The notes under the pieces were generated by a model. It was given only the letters and a program-made list of their open reading frames with translations, searched no databases and was not told the origin of the DNA. DNA of 64,000 nt from Sarcocystis neurona (Eukaryota > Apicomplexa > Conoidasida > Eucoccidiorida > Sarcocystidae). A program made the position numbers and the translations under genes. The stretch lies in the NCBI GenBank assembly GCA_000727475.1, contig KL647303.1, forward strand, positions 1,179,449 to 1,243,448, written 5' to 3'. This document shows positions 1 through 11,670 of this stretch, in pieces (within the stretch, counting starts at the first letter, position 1; every line of letters starts with the position of its first letter).

Positions 1-35
<35 letters not shown>

Positions 36-46
36 GCGACCGAAAC

Positions 47-87
<41 letters not shown>
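1..87. repeat. (TA)n followed by (CA)n microsatellite
   Basis: Positions 1-33 are pure TA repeat and about 49-86 are CA repeat. Similar TA and TATG/TACG microsatellites recur throughout the non-coding DNA of the window. No telomeric TTTAGGG/CCCTAAA array is present. Confidence 0.95.
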
Positions 88-88
<1 letters not shown>

Positions 89-2185
89 TACACGCGCATA
101 CATGCGCACAAGTACGTCTATATACGCCTCAGGCGGAAAGACACGTGCCTCCTGGCTATATCTAAAGATATCGAAATGACTCGCAAATAGTGACGAACCC
201 ACACCATGACAGCAGAGCATCCGTTTAAGCTTGAGGGGTACGCATATAGATATATATATATCTATGTGTATCTGCGTAAATATGTGCGCCAGGAGTTATG
301 TATACCTTTCCACCCTGGCAACACGTCTTTCGCCTTCTTGTCAAGTTACACATTTCTCCTGAAGGATGCCCGCTCACACTTGTTGTTTCTAAGGTGTCTG
401 CCTTTGATCGTAAGCGCACCGAGTGTGACCACCTACTTCGATAGTTGTGCAAAGACAGATGTGGACACACCTCACTGCCAGTAAGATGAGAGAATTAGAT
501 TATTAGTATAACAGCCACGCAGCGAATCACGAGAAAATCGTCGATGTACATTCCGCCACGAGTATGGCCGTGGACTATATACAGATATATGCGTTGGCTA
601 CAGACATATATATGAAGTATAGCTGTACGCCCCGGCGCCCCTACACGTAAACACCTGCCATTAATACACAAATAAGAAAGTCGAAGAACACGATATAGCT
701 CCCACAATAACGGCATTTAGTGATTGCTTTCTTGTCGTCGTTTACAACGGCCTCTTATACAGTCAAGCTGTCAGAGACGCCGTGTGTGTATGTAGGGGCC
801 GTTTGTGTGTAGTCTGCTACATGCGAATGTTGACACACGTGACCTTTGCAGAAGTAGATGTGTCAATATCTGCGCTTTCTTCGACGCAGAAGAGAGAGGA
901 GCACAAGTGCGTTCGTCACCGTATCTATTTCTGTCTCAAAAGCAGGTTCACAGATATTATCTATACGCTACATGCGCTGGCATATTGTAGCTATAGTCTA
1001 CAAAGAAACTACGCTGCTTTTGTCTTCGTTATTCCACTCGTACAGTGCACACCACAGAGACAGACAGACAAGCATACACGTTGTAAACGCGCGCCACGGT
1101 TCCTTCATTTCTTTCTCTCCTTCTATTGTTTTTCCCTCTGTGTACATAATTTCGCACTGGCCAAACCGTCATTCCTCATAGAACGCCACCTTCAGTACGT
1201 ATGCATTACGTCGCAGAATCTGCTGAGACGGTGCAGTGAAAGAACCTACGCGACCTCCGGCACTCGATGTCTTGTAAAACGGTGTACGTTAGCAGACATA
1301 TCTGTGCGACGTATGTAATATGCGTGTGTATGACCGTACGCATGTGGATATGTGTGTATGTATGTATGCATGCATGCATACGTACATATATAGAGAGAGA
1401 GCGAGAGAGAGAGGAAAAAAAGAAGATAACATGCAGTGTGAAGATGTGCACACATATGAAGGATCTGTACATACGTGTACATGCGTCGGTATAGTACTTG
1501 CGCGTGGTATGCATAGGTATTCCGAACTGGACGACCGAAAACGCATTAGTTGCAGCAGCAGCACTGGCAACACCACGCAGAGCATCTTCGAAGTAGCCGG
1601 AAAAGTGTCAACATCATCAGGAAAAGCGGCAGCAGCACCTCAAGACCAACAACAGCAAAGTGGTGCGATGTGCAACAGGCGCCGGCGAACGCGAAGAACG
1701 GAAGCGGCCGCAGATAGAAAATGTGCTTTTACAGAAGCGGCAACAGTGAAACAGCATTAGAAACTGCAGCACCACAAACACGTACAGCAGCAGCAGCAGC
1801 GCGACACAAACCGCAGGTGCAACGCGCGCAACGTCAATAGCAGCAGCGGCAAGAGCAGCAGCAACAAGAGATGCAGCAGTAAGGGCACCTGCAATAAGAA
1901 GACCAGTCCCAGCAGCAGCAGGGGCAGCGGAAACCGCAGGAGTAGCAGTAGTCAGAGGAGCAGCGGGATCACCATCAGCAGTTACAGCCGCGCGCACAAC
2001 AGCCGCGTCAATAACACCAGCACCACAAATGGCAGCAACAGCGGCTGAAGCAGCAACCTAAATAGCTAAAGGAGCGACAGGATCAGCACCAGCAGGACTG
2101 GAGCTGCCTGAGACACAGAAGTGGCGGAGGCACAGAGCCGCATTCCGAGCAGAAGGCCCCAAAGACAAAGATAGCCACAGCAGAA
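88..2185. other. No convincing gene; flank with a CAG tract
   Basis: Short frames here (206-484, 782-1318 and others) are AT-rich or Tyr/Ile/Val/Cys-rich and look like by-products of TATA/TGTA microsatellites. From about 1545 to 2170 the sequence becomes CAG-rich on the plus strand, resembling exon sequence, but no frame longer than about 150 codons with a good start is visible. It may be the 5' untranslated or first-exon part of the large frame beginning at 2186. Confidence 0.5.
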
Positions 2186-5100
2186 ATGCCACGAGAAGGA
2201 GCAAGTCGTTGGTGGGAGGGGCAGCACGGGACCTCGCAGTTTCACATCGCACGGAAAGATGCCGCCTGCGAACTGGGTTATCGATACGAAAGTTGCAGCA
2301 ACGGCAGTAGCAGCAGCTTGATTAGCAGTAGTAGAAGCAGCAGCAACAAAGCAACACCCGCTGCTTCCCCCCCTTCAGTGTACGTAGGTGATACTACTGG
2401 CAACAATAGCAACGCTGCATCAGGGGTCTCTCCTCTACATGTCTGTACCGCGATGACGAGCAGTAGCAGCAGCAGCTCTACGCCGTCGCCGATGCTGGAG
2501 CTGATGCAACAGCAAGTGCTTCCGTATCCTTTTTCTCGCTTGCCGCGGACCTCTCCTGCTTTTGCAGTCGTGCCTTCGCATTTGATCGCTGCGTCACTAC
2601 CCCTTTCATCTGCTCCTGGACGGTCTCAGGCGTGCACGAACCTCTCTCCTGCTTCCACTGCACTTGAGAGACTCCCGCTCTCTGCCCGTTTGCCTCCTCG
2701 CCCGCCCACGACAACTGCTGCTGTAAGCGGTGGGCAGTCACTTGCTGTTGCCGCTGGTGCTGCTCCTCTTCCTGTACGTGTTATCGGTGCGCCTCCACCC
2801 CTACCTACACTTTCGTCAGCTGCTGCTTCCTTAACTACTGCCCCTAAGGCTGCTGGTGGGTACGCGCGTGTTGCAGGTAGTGCCAGCCGTCCTTCTCGCG
2901 GTGGCACTTCTCCAGCTGAGCTTTATATACCGGCGTACTCTGCTGCTGCCGATGTTCTTCATACTCCTCCCTCGCCCGCTGGGCTTTCGTCTGCCACCAC
3001 CAGCTTGAGGACTGCTGCTTCCGCAGTTTCTGCGCTTGGAGCTTCAACTGCTGCTCCACGGATCCCTGTCCCCCCGGTCCTCCGGCGTGCAATTTCCACC
3101 TCTGGACACGTTATCTCTTCCTCCCCTCCGTCTGCTGATGAAAATCTTTCTCCTCGTTTAGAGCGAAGCAGTCGCGCTGCTGCAGTTCCTGTTCCTGCTG
3201 CTGCTACACTTGCTTCTGCCGCGGCTATTCATCCTGCGTCTTGCGCAGCTCCTTTGGCTGCTGCGACTGCTTCTGACTCCGTAGCGGCGGCTCCACCCGC
3301 TTCTCTTGAGCCGCTGTCAACTGAGGCTTCCGTTTTCGTGGACACCCCAGCTGCAGGTGCATCGCTCTTTGCTGCCGCTTCAAATAGCTGTGCTGCTGCT
3401 CGGAGCGGCTTTGCTGCCGCAGGACAGTTGCGCACCTCTGCAAATGCTGCCGCTTGTGATTATGATGCTGCCGCAGAAGCTGCGCTTGCTGCTGCAGCAC
3501 CCAACAGAGGGTCTCCAGCTGGAGCGACACAGCAGCCCCCTGGTGCAGCTGGAGGGACGTCTGCGGCGTCTCACGTGCTTGCTTCTTCGGCGGCAGCTAA
3601 GAATTCTGCTGTGTTAGTAGTTGGTGCAGTCCCTCTGCCGGGCAGAACCTCTTTCAACGTGGAGGGACAATCAGCCTTCTTCTGTCCTGCCGCTGTTGCT
3701 GGTGCGACTGCTGCTGCTAAGGCTGCTGCTCCTTTGTCTGCTGTCGCCGCTGCTTGTGCACCTGGGGCTGCTGGTTGTCGTTTTCCTGCTCCTCGTTTGG
3801 CGGCAGATGACGCCGGAAGTGCGCCTACGTTGAAACCATCAGCTGCTCCTGCTGCTGGCGCGCTCCTCGCTTCCGCAGCAGGTGGGGTTCACGCTGCCTC
3901 TACTCTCGCGACAGGTGCTGCTGCTTCGTCGCTACTCGTTGCGTCTTCAGAGCAGGAGCAGCAGACTCAGTCACATCACTTTGCTGGTGCAGAAAAGGTT
4001 CCTAAAGGGCAGCGTGCGTACGCTAGTGCAACGGCAACAGCCGACACTATTGTAACAGCAACAACAGCCGCAACAGCAGCAGCAACAGTCACAAGCACTG
4101 CAGCAGTAGCAGCCACAACAGCAACAGAACAAATGGGCGTGGCAACGCAGCTGCTTTCTAGGCATCCCACGCAGAGTAATTCTGCGGATATCGAAGGTGC
4201 CGGTGAATCGACGAGAGGCACAAAGGACTTGTCTGCAGCAGCTGCTGTTGTGTTCCAGCAGCAGCATAGGCAGCTGTCACTGCCCCATTCCGTTGTCAGG
4301 CCGCAGCAATTACAGGAGCAGCAACAAACCAAGCAGCACCAGCAGCAGCACGAGGCGCAGTGGCAACCCTGCGTGGCTCAGCAGCAGCCGCAGCAGCACT
4401 ATCATCACCACGACCCGCAGCAGCTTCCGCTGCATTGCAGCCAACAGCTCCAGCGACCGGAGAGGCAACTGGAACAGCAGCAGACAGAGCAGCAACCCGG
4501 CGAAGAGATGCAGACATTGCGGCCACCTACGGAGGGACAGACTCCTTTTGAGACTCCGATGCTGCGTTGCATCTCTCGTTTTGGTCTCACACCTGCTCCA
4601 AATACTCCCGAGCCGCTGGAGCAGCAGCAGCAGTCGTGGGTGCGTCGGCAGGAGCAGCAGCAGTACACGCAGCAGGAACGGGAATGTCTGCAGCAACACC
4701 AGCACCTACAGCAGCAGCAGCAGCAGTTAACAAAGGAGCACCCAGCCAAGCAGCAACAGGAGCACCGGCAGCAAGACATTCAGCAGCAGGCGGCGCGCAC
4801 GACGCAGCAGCAGCAGCATCTGTCGTACTTACGTGACCACCAGGCAAGAACAGAGAGTCTGGAGCTACGGAGGGGGTGTCCTTCGATCGAGAGAAGGCAG
4901 CAGCGGGAGAGGGCAGCCCGCACGGAGAAGTCTCGTGTAACAGCGACAGCAGCAGTGACTTCTCAGCTGCAGCAGGTCCACCAAACGACTTCTGCGCGCC
5001 GCGAACGGCAGCAGCAGCAGGTGGCAGAACACCTGGACGAGTTTCCGCAGTCTGCAGCAGCGTCTTTGCGGCAACAGTGCACATATGGGATGTGCACGCA

Positions 5101-8100
5101 GTCGCAGGCAAAACAACACCGTTTAGTCTGCGGACAGCAGGAGGTGCTGCAGCAACAGGAACAACACCAGCAGCAGCAGCAGGACCCTCTGGGACGTGTC
5201 ATTGTGCTGCCCGTGGAACTCGGCAGAACTGCTGCAGAAGACAGCAGTAATGGCAGAATTGTTGACGGATACAGCTGGCATTCGTGCGGCAGCGTTAAAA
5301 AAAAACAGAGGGGCTCGGCCAATTATCACTTTGATCTCGTTACTGGTACCGCCACTCACTCTTCTGTTTCTGCTCTCCCTCCCCCTGTCCCTGGCGCTGC
5401 AGTGCCTGCTGCTGCGGCTGCTTGCGCTGTGCTTGAACCTGCCGCCTTGGCAACATCGCGCCACGATGTCTGCGCTCCTGCAGCATCCCCGGCAAGCTGG
5501 CAATGCCCCCAGCACCAGCAACAGGAGGAAGAGGGACAGCAGCGCCGCCGGCAACGCCGACAACGGCAGGTAGGTGAAGGTCAGCAAGAGCAGCAGCACG
5601 AGTACGAGCGGGCGGGGCACCAGCAAGTTGATTGTCAGCACCAGCAAAGTGGACAGCAGGCGCGGAAGTTGGGCATGGGATGCCGTAATCCGCAGTTGGG
5701 GTGGCACGTCTTTGACAGAAGACGAGGAAAACAGTGGAAGCACTCTCCGGGAGCTGCAGGGGAACCAGCAGGAGGAGCAGCCGCAGGAGGAGCAGCACTG
5801 GCAGAGAAGCTAGGGGCAACCGGAGAACGTCGTAACGTTAAAGCAGCTGAAACAGGAGGAAGCAGAGAAGCTTGCTGCGAAGAGACAACACGAGCAGCAG
5901 TTTCAACAGTGTCACAAGGTCCGCAGCCGTACGTTCCTGAGGGGACTAGTCAACACAGCGACAGACCCCACAAGGAAGGCCGCAGTGTCTGTGTTTCTAG
6001 TAGTTGTGGCCGCAGTTCATCTTACAGTAGTGAAAGCGTGTTTCTCAGCAGGTGCAGCAGCAGCATCAGCGGCCACAGCACCAGCAGCAGGAGAAGTCGC
6101 GGCAGCAGAAGTAGCGGCTGCACCCGAAGCAGCAGCAGAAGTAGGAGCAGCTCCAGAAGCAGCAGCGCCGGCAGCAGAGGAGAGAGTAGCAGAAGCAGAA
6201 GCCCCAGCAGCAGGAGGGCACGCAGAAGCAAGGACAGCGGCTTCAGGCGCATCTGCCTAGAAAAAAAGTCGCAGGGTGCGTGCACCACTTATTCGGCAAT
6301 ACGAGAGCAAAGGGGCAGCCGCAAGAGGTTGAGTCTTTCTGGTGCAGTGAACGTAGCCTTGTGCAGCAGCAGCAGCAGTTTGCACACGGCAGCAGCGGCA
6401 GCAACCCAGGCAGAAAAGCGGCAGCTGCAACAGCAGCCCCCCGAACGGCGACGCTGGGCCGAAGCACTGGGGAGGCAGCAGCAGCAGCAGCAAAAACACG
6501 TGATGCAGCAGCAGCTGCTAGCTGAAAAGCGGCAGCAAGCAAAACAGCGGATTCGGCAGCTGCACCCACAGCGGTGCGAGGCAGGCCACCAAGGAGTCGG
6601 GCACCACAAGCAGCAGACACTTAGGCAACAGCGGCACCAGCAGCAGCACCTGCAGCCGTTCCAACAGCTGCATCAGCAGCACCAACAACAACAGCGTCAG
6701 CAGCAGCAGATGCAGCCGCACCAGCGACAGCACCAGCAGCTGCCCCAGCAACAACAGGAGCAAGTGAAAGACGAGAAGTGCCCGGCGGCGGAGGAAAACA
6801 GAGAGCGACAACAGCAAGGCACAAAGAAACACGTGCGTGCCGCCCCTCTCACAGCGGTTGCAGCGGCAGCGCAGCTACTTAGGCGCGCTTATATTACCTC
6901 TGTGCATTCAACCCAAGCAGCAGCCCGTACAGAAGCAGCAAAAGCAGCAAAGGTAGCAATATTGGCAGCAGCGGCAACGGATTTAGGAACAACGGAAGAA
7001 ACGAAACTTAAGTCTACTGCTTGCAGTGCCATTCCTTGCTCCGGCCCACCAGAAAACCGTCGTTCCCTCGATCCTGCTGTTGCGCAGCTTCCCCTACCGC
7101 TTCCTGCTGCTGACGGTGAACGCGATCGCAAAAAACGGCTTGCGCGCAGTGGGGACAGTAGTGACGAACAGCGCAGCAGCCACTTCAGAGCCATAGATGG
7201 ACGAAGCAGCACCAGCAGCACGAGGTATCGTAGAGCGGCGGCAAACAGCTCCCGCACAACCTGGAATACCGGCAACGGATATGCGGATCGCAACGACAGG
7301 TGCAGCAGCAGTAGCTGCAGACAGAGTAGAGGCAGCAGCAATTGCAGGAGCAGAAGCACTTGCAGCAGGAGAAGCAGCTGCAGCAGCAGGGATAGCAGCA
7401 GTAACAAAAGCGGCAGCAGAAGGCCAGACAGCAGCAGAAATAAAAGAAGCAGCGGAAGCCGAAGCAGCAGCCGCAGTAGCCACAGAAACAAGAACGGCAG
7501 CGCCAGAAGTCGAAGCCGCAGCTGCAGCCAAAGAGGAAGCAGCAAAGCCAGCAGCATAACAAGTCCAGGTAACAGAAGAGGCAGGGGCTACACGCCCAGA
7601 CGAAGGAAGTGGCGTGGCAGCAACAGCAGCAGTAGGAAGTCGACAGTCTACAGGGAGAGCGGCGCAGCAGAAGGTGTTCACCGCTGGAGTATGACCAGCT
7701 GCAGCAGCCGGCAAGGCGACCGCAGTGGCAGCCCTTTCGGCGGGACTTCACTTTGCCGTGAAGGCAGCAGTAGCTCACGTGTGGCCCCGGGCAGTGACGA
7801 AGAGAGCAGCAGGAGCAGCGGGAGTTGGACGAGTTGTCGCACTGCAACCAAAAAACCAGGCAGCAACGCCAGTAGCCACCGCAGCAGACGAGCTAGCGGC
7901 AGCAGCTGCAGACCAGGAAGCAGCAACAGCAGCAGCAAAAAAGCCGGACGACGTGGGTCTGTTGAAGGAGCACCGGGCGTGGAAGACAGAATCACCACCA
8001 GCAGCAGCAGCCTTGCGAGAAGAGAACGTTCCTCTCGAGGAGCCGCGTACTCTGTCAACCACACCAGCAGCTGCAGCAGAATCATCAGATGCGGCAGCAG

Positions 8101-9331
8101 CCTTCACAGCGGCAACAGCACCAGCGTGAGAAGTCCCGGCGACAACGGTGGAAGCAAAGATGTTTTCGTCTCCAGACCGCTAGGAACAATGCTTGGGCCG
8201 AGCAGTGGCGGGAAGGCCCGCTCCTCTGCAACGACGTCCAGCGGAAAACTACAGAAACGCGGCAGCGAGAATTCTGCGGCAAAACCAGAAGCAGAAGCGG
8301 CAGAACCAGGAGTGGCTTTCACAACAGCAGCAGGAGCGGATTCCGCGACAGCTGCGGAAGCGGGTCTACCAGCACCACCAGGAGAACGAGAAACAGCAGC
8401 AGCAGCGGCAGGGGCGTCTTCTACTTGGGGGAGCAGAAAGCTTGAAGCATGCAGAGAGGAAAAGGAAGGGGGAGAGGAAGAGAGAGGGGAAGAGGAAGAA
8501 GGAGAAGAAGGGGAGGATGAGGAAGAGGAGACAAATAGAGATATGAGACGTCTCCAGCAAAAGAGCCGTTCATCGGTGCAGCAGGTGCAGCAGTTGCTGC
8601 AGCAACAGCATCAACAGCAACAGTTGAGGAGGAAGCTGCTGCGGAAGCAGAGTCAACAGGAGAAGCAGCCGACGCAGGAGCGGCAGCAGCAAACCCGTCG
8701 CCACAAAAGCAAAAGGACCGTGCTCCAACTGGTACAGCACGCAGAGCCACAGCAGCAGCAGCAAAGACAGCAGCAGCAAAGACCGCAGCAGCAAAAACAG
8801 CAGCCAGGACTGCAGCGGCAGCGCGAGGAGCGCGAACCGCAACAGCGGGCGCAACAAGGAGATCGAGAGGAGAGGAGGGAAAAGACACAGCGGCTGCATC
8901 CGCTGCCGCAGCGTGAGGCGGAGTGCGAATATAGCGAGAAGCAGCTGTCTTGTTTCAGCCGACTGGAGGGCTGCAGCCTCGCTGTTGCTGCTGTCTGCAA
9001 AGCAAAAAGGTTGCAGCAACGCAAGGTGCTGTCGGGGCACTCAGGCAACAACAGCAGCAGCAGCGGCGGCAGCGAACAAGAAGAAGGGGAAGAAGAAGAA
9101 GGAGAAGGAGAAGAGGAAGAAGGAGAAGCAGAAGAGGAAGAAGTGGAAGAAGAAGAAGAAAAAGGAGAAGGGACTACCGTTAGCAGGCAGCAGGCGGATA
9201 CCGACCCACAGATATGTTGCAGTAGCGACGGCAAGGAGCAGCTGCAGCTGCAGAAGAGCAGCAGGGCGAACGGACGGAGAACAACCGCGGTCAAAGAAAC
9301 TCCAGGTATGTCAGAGCATGCGGCAGCATAG
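2186..9331 (+). CDS. Very long low-complexity protein (2381 codons), Ala/Gln/Ser/Arg-rich, unknown function
   Basis: A single uninterrupted 7.1-kb frame. Residues 1-590 are Ala/Ser/Pro-rich and written mainly with GCT/TCT codons from CTG-oriented DNA. Residues about 600-1000 change to GCA and then Gln-rich CAG codons. Next come Ser/Arg-rich blocks resembling SR-type segments (about residues 1270-1390 and 1650-2000), a further Gln-rich region, and a C-terminal Glu-rich run near 9080-9170. I see no recognisable folded domain, membrane segment or signal peptide. The frame stays open across several CAG/CTG orientation switches, which supports coding. However, CTG-oriented blocks such as 2500-3950 could instead be introns; a plausible acceptor lies near 3950. 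A strong donor (CCAG|GTATGT) at 9305/9306, phase 1, suggests splicing into the exon candidate at 10097 rather than a stop at 9331. The first ATG at 2186 is the simplest start, not a proven one. Confidence 0.45.
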   Translation: MPREGASRWWEGQHGTSQFHIARKDAACELGYRYESCSNGSSSSLISSSRSSSNKATPAASPPSVYVGDTTGNNSNAASGVSPLHVCTAMTSSSSSSSTPSPMLELMQQQVLPYPFSRLPRTSPAFAVVPSHLIAASLPLSSAPGRSQACTNLSPASTALERLPLSARLPPRPPTTTAAVSGGQSLAVAAGAAPLPVRVIGAPPPLPTLSSAAASLTTAPKAAGGYARVAGSASRPSRGGTSPAELYIPAYSAAADVLHTPPSPAGLSSATTSLRTAASAVSALGASTAAPRIPVPPVLRRAISTSGHVISSSPPSADENLSPRLERSSRAAAVPVPAAATLASAAAIHPASCAAPLAAATASDSVAAAPPASLEPLSTEASVFVDTPAAGASLFAAASNSCAAARSGFAAAGQLRTSANAAACDYDAAAEAALAAAAPNRGSPAGATQQPPGAAGGTSAASHVLASSAAAKNSAVLVVGAVPLPGRTSFNVEGQSAFFCPAAVAGATAAAKAAAPLSAVAAACAPGAAGCRFPAPRLAADDAGSAPTLKPSAAPAAGALLASAAGGVHAASTLATGAAASSLLVASSEQEQQTQSHHFAGAEKVPKGQRAYASATATADTIVTATTAATAAATVTSTAAVAATTATEQMGVATQLLSRHPTQSNSADIEGAGESTRGTKDLSAAAAVVFQQQHRQLSLPHSVVRPQQLQEQQQTKQHQQQHEAQWQPCVAQQQPQQHYHHHDPQQLPLHCSQQLQRPERQLEQQQTEQQPGEEMQTLRPPTEGQTPFETPMLRCISRFGLTPAPNTPEPLEQQQQSWVRRQEQQQYTQQERECLQQHQHLQQQQQQLTKEHPAKQQQEHRQQDIQQQAARTTQQQQHLSYLRDHQARTESLELRRGCPSIERRQQRERAARTEKSRVTATAAVTSQLQQVHQTTSARRERQQQQVAEHLDEFPQSAAASLRQQCTYGMCTQSQAKQHRLVCGQQEVLQQQEQHQQQQQDPLGRVIVLPVELGRTAAEDSSNGRIVDGYSWHSCGSVKKKQRGSANYHFDLVTGTATHSSVSALPPPVPGAAVPAAAAACAVLEPAALATSRHDVCAPAASPASWQCPQHQQQEEEGQQRRRQRRQRQVGEGQQEQQHEYERAGHQQVDCQHQQSGQQARKLGMGCRNPQLGWHVFDRRRGKQWKHSPGAAGEPAGGAAAGGAALAEKLGATGERRNVKAAETGGSREACCEETTRAAVSTVSQGPQPYVPEGTSQHSDRPHKEGRSVCVSSSCGRSSSYSSESVFLSRCSSSISGHSTSSRRSRGSRSSGCTRSSSRSRSSSRSSSAGSRGESSRSRSPSSRRARRSKDSGFRRICLEKKSQGACTTYSAIREQRGSRKRLSLSGAVNVALCSSSSSLHTAAAAATQAEKRQLQQQPPERRRWAEALGRQQQQQQKHVMQQQLLAEKRQQAKQRIRQLHPQRCEAGHQGVGHHKQQTLRQQRHQQQHLQPFQQLHQQHQQQQRQQQQMQPHQRQHQQLPQQQQEQVKDEKCPAAEENRERQQQGTKKHVRAAPLTAVAAAAQLLRRAYITSVHSTQAAARTEAAKAAKVAILAAAATDLGTTEETKLKSTACSAIPCSGPPENRRSLDPAVAQLPLPLPAADGERDRKKRLARSGDSSDEQRSSHFRAIDGRSSTSSTRYRRAAANSSRTTWNTGNGYADRNDRCSSSSCRQSRGSSNCRSRSTCSRRSSCSSRDSSSNKSGSRRPDSSRNKRSSGSRSSSRSSHRNKNGSARSRSRSCSQRGSSKASSITSPGNRRGRGYTPRRRKWRGSNSSSRKSTVYRESGAAEGVHRWSMTSCSSRQGDRSGSPFGGTSLCREGSSSSRVAPGSDEESSRSSGSWTSCRTATKKPGSNASSHRSRRASGSSCRPGSSNSSSKKAGRRGSVEGAPGVEDRITTSSSSLARRERSSRGAAYSVNHTSSCSRIIRCGSSLHSGNSTSVRSPGDNGGSKDVFVSRPLGTMLGPSSGGKARSSATTSSGKLQKRGSENSAAKPEAEAAEPGVAFTTAAGADSATAAEAGLPAPPGERETAAAAAGASSTWGSRKLEACREEKEGGEEERGEEEEGEEGEDEEEETNRDMRRLQQKSRSSVQQVQQLLQQQHQQQQLRRKLLRKQSQQEKQPTQERQQQTRRHKSKRTVLQLVQHAEPQQQQQRQQQQRPQQQKQQPGLQRQREEREPQQRAQQGDREERREKTQRLHPLPQREAECEYSEKQLSCFSRLEGCSLAVAAVCKAKRLQQRKVLSGHSGNNSSSSGGSEQEEGEEEEGEGEEEEGEAEEEEVEEEEEKGEGTTVSRQQADTDPQICCSSDGKEQLQLQKSSRANGRRTTAVKETPGMSEHAAA

Positions 9332-10096
9332 TTTCGCTAAAATTCGCATGCACCTATAACATATGGAGTGTACACATACTCACATATAACTATATAAAGA
9401 TGTACACACGTACACGTATACACGTACAAGGTCAGACAGAAGCACGTACACACGTACAAAAGTACGTATACATATGTATTTGTGGACATACTTGGATCGA
9501 CCTACACGTGTGCACAAGTGAATCTAAAATACACCTATCGAAGACTATGCGAACACTACTATGTCTGGTCACCACACACGTCTATAGATATACACCACTA
9601 TTCACGTACGTATATATAAATATAAGCAATCACGTTCCCCGCCTACGAAGAATGTGTCTTTACATACTACCACGTATAGGTCTACTTGCCTATAATGAAG
9701 TACGCCTTTCTATGTACAGCAGCAGTGTACGTAGGTAAACAAACATACATATACGTATACGTTTGTTCATCGTTCGGAGACTTGTAACCGTCAACGCGCA
9801 CGAAATCCATAAATGTGTAGACATTCGCAAACATGTATACATAAACATATTTCTATATAAATCTACGCATGTACATATTTCTACGCTTATACATATTTGT
9901 ATATATATACGTACACTCAAATCAGAAGTGACCCCACGCATAGGCGTCTGGCTGTGTAGCGACCGGTAGCTTAATGCAGAGCAGATGTACACCTGGTTAT
10001 ACGTATGCACGCTAAAATTAAGGCTCCGAGTTTCTGCACTTTTCTCATGCACTGCATGACAACGTGATACTTCTCTCGACTCTGCCCCCCTCGCAG
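9332..10096. other. Non-coding AT/ACGT-rich sequence
   Basis: TACACG/ATACGT-type simple sequence with no supportable gene. It would be an intron if the donor at 9306 joins the acceptor at 10096. Confidence 0.5.
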
Positions 10097-10186
10097 TTAT
10101 GCAAGGAAAAGCAGAAGAAAGGGAAACTGCTGGAGAGAAAAAGAGGAAGGAAATGGAGAGGTCCTTACATGCGTGTCTCTGGAGCA
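10097..10186 (+). CDS. Candidate exon, Glu/Lys-rich coiled-coil-like
   Basis: A strong 3' splice site (pyrimidine tract ending CCCCCCTCGCAG at 10096) precedes an open segment reading MQGKAEERETAGEKKRKEME. The phase (two bases, TT, before ATG) matches the phase-1 donor at 9305 exactly, so this is a good candidate second exon of the 2186-9331 frame. The 3' end is uncertain because the GT sites between 10167 and 10200 are weak. The charged heptad-like content suggests a coiled coil. Function is unknown. Confidence 0.35.
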
Positions 10187-10723
10187 GCGTGCCCTGCGTG
10201 TCCTCTCTTGTCTTCCGTTCCTCTCTCTCTGCAGGCCCATTTGCATACATTTATATATATGTTTATGTTAACCTGCTAACGTTTTGTTTCACTTTCTTAT
10301 TCGTTTCTTCCCCTCTCCCGCTGTCTACTCGTGGAACCGTTTAAGTGTACAAACAGACATACAGCTGTGTATCTGCCGTAGCATAAGCTTCATCGCGACC
10401 TTCACGTATTCCTTCCGTCTCCCTCCTCCCCCTGCACGTGGTTTTCACAGGCTCAAGCTCACCAAGCAAAGATGAATGTGTACATATGGAAGTCTGTCGC
10501 ACAAGTAGCTCTACTGTGGCCACAGGACACGTCCGTACATATGTGTGGCTGAAAGTCGATTTCTTTCCTTTTCGTCGCGTAGACTCTCGTGTGTATGTGC
10601 GCGCAGTAAGTGTCTTCCCTCTATTTCTAAGAGGCATCACACACGCGTATTCACATCTACAGGTAAAGTCGTAGGGACGGGTGCATGCCCAGAGTGGTGC
10701 GAGAATTTCTCTGCTGCTCGTAG

Positions 10724-10869
10724 AGAGAGGTAGGATGACGCTGGTGCATGCTGCTGCTGCGAAAAAGAGGCAGCAGCAAATTTCTGCTGTTTCCTGTTCC
10801 TCTTCTCTGCTTCCATCTGCAGTGGCTGCGACGCCAGAGCAGGAAACTTCGCTCGAGCAGAAGCAACAG
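10724..10869 (+). CDS. Candidate exon with CAG-coded Ala/Gln
   Basis: It is flanked by a pyrimidine-rich acceptor (CTGCTGCTCGTAG at 10723) and a good donor (AACAG|GTGAGG at 10869/10870, phase 0). It reads MTLVHAAAAKKRQQQ, a Ser/Ala stretch, then EQETSLEQKQQ. The adjoining intron candidate to the next exon is pyrimidine-rich. It would be part of the same unknown coiled-coil protein as its neighbours. Confidence 0.33.
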
Positions 10870-11084
10870 GTGAGGAGGTGGCATGTCTCCTTGTCTCCCT
10901 GCCTGCGTTATTTGGCTGCAGCTCTGTACCCTCACTTCTGCATACGGAGGAGGAAGTCAGTCTCACAGCCACGAGAGCCTGTGAAGCGTCGTTTTACTTT
11001 GCATGCGCTGTAGATGTATACGGCTGCACAAACGGCATCCTCGTCCTCATACATTTAGTGGGGCGATACATACACTTGAGAGCT

Positions 11085-11670
11085 GTGTGTGTCTTCCCCT
11101 ACCCCCACATCAATATCTATTTCTCTGCCTATCTACCTAGCTACCCAAATTTTCCCTTCTATATATCTACCTCTTCACCGCTTTATTTACCTTTCTGTCA
11201 CTCTGTCTTTCTATCCACCAACGCAATTATCTCTTTCTCTATATCTGTCTCTTATTGTCTTTCTCGTTCGATCTTCCTCTGTCTTCTCTTCTACTTCTCT
11301 CTCGACCCATCTCTCTCTGCCTTTCTTTCTACTGCTTTGTTTTCCGTCCCGCTCACTCTCTGTGCCTCTCTCTGTCTATCGCCTTTTCTCGACCCGTGCT
11401 TTCCTCTCTATCTATTTCAATATGTTGCCCCTATTCATGTCTCTCTATATATCTCCCGTCCTTCTCTCTACCATTCTCTACCCATTTCTCTCTGTCTACT
11501 TGTCTATCCCTCCCTCGCTCTCCACTTGTCTATCTATCCGTCTACGCAGCTATCTACGTATAACCATTCTCTCTCGTTATCTGCCTGTGTCCCTAACCGT
11601 CTTTCTCTATATATCATTTTCCACCTATATGTTCCTCTATCTCTCTGTCTCTCTGCTACCTACGCTGTCG
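11085..11670 (+). repeat. Pyrimidine-rich CTCT/TCTATC tract
   Basis: About 590 bases are dominated by CTCTCT, TCTATC and TTTCTC on the plus strand with few purine runs. Open frames through it (Leu/Ser/Tyr/Phe-rich) follow from composition. It lies inside the intron candidate between 10869 and 11889, upstream of a CTG-oriented block and an acceptor. Confidence 0.8.

Noticed and set aside
6889..7714. Minus-strand Leu-, Ala- or Cys-rich frames opposite the first long frame
   Set aside because: Reverse reading of CAG tracts always gives CTG/TGC/GCT runs without stops; no non-repeat content.
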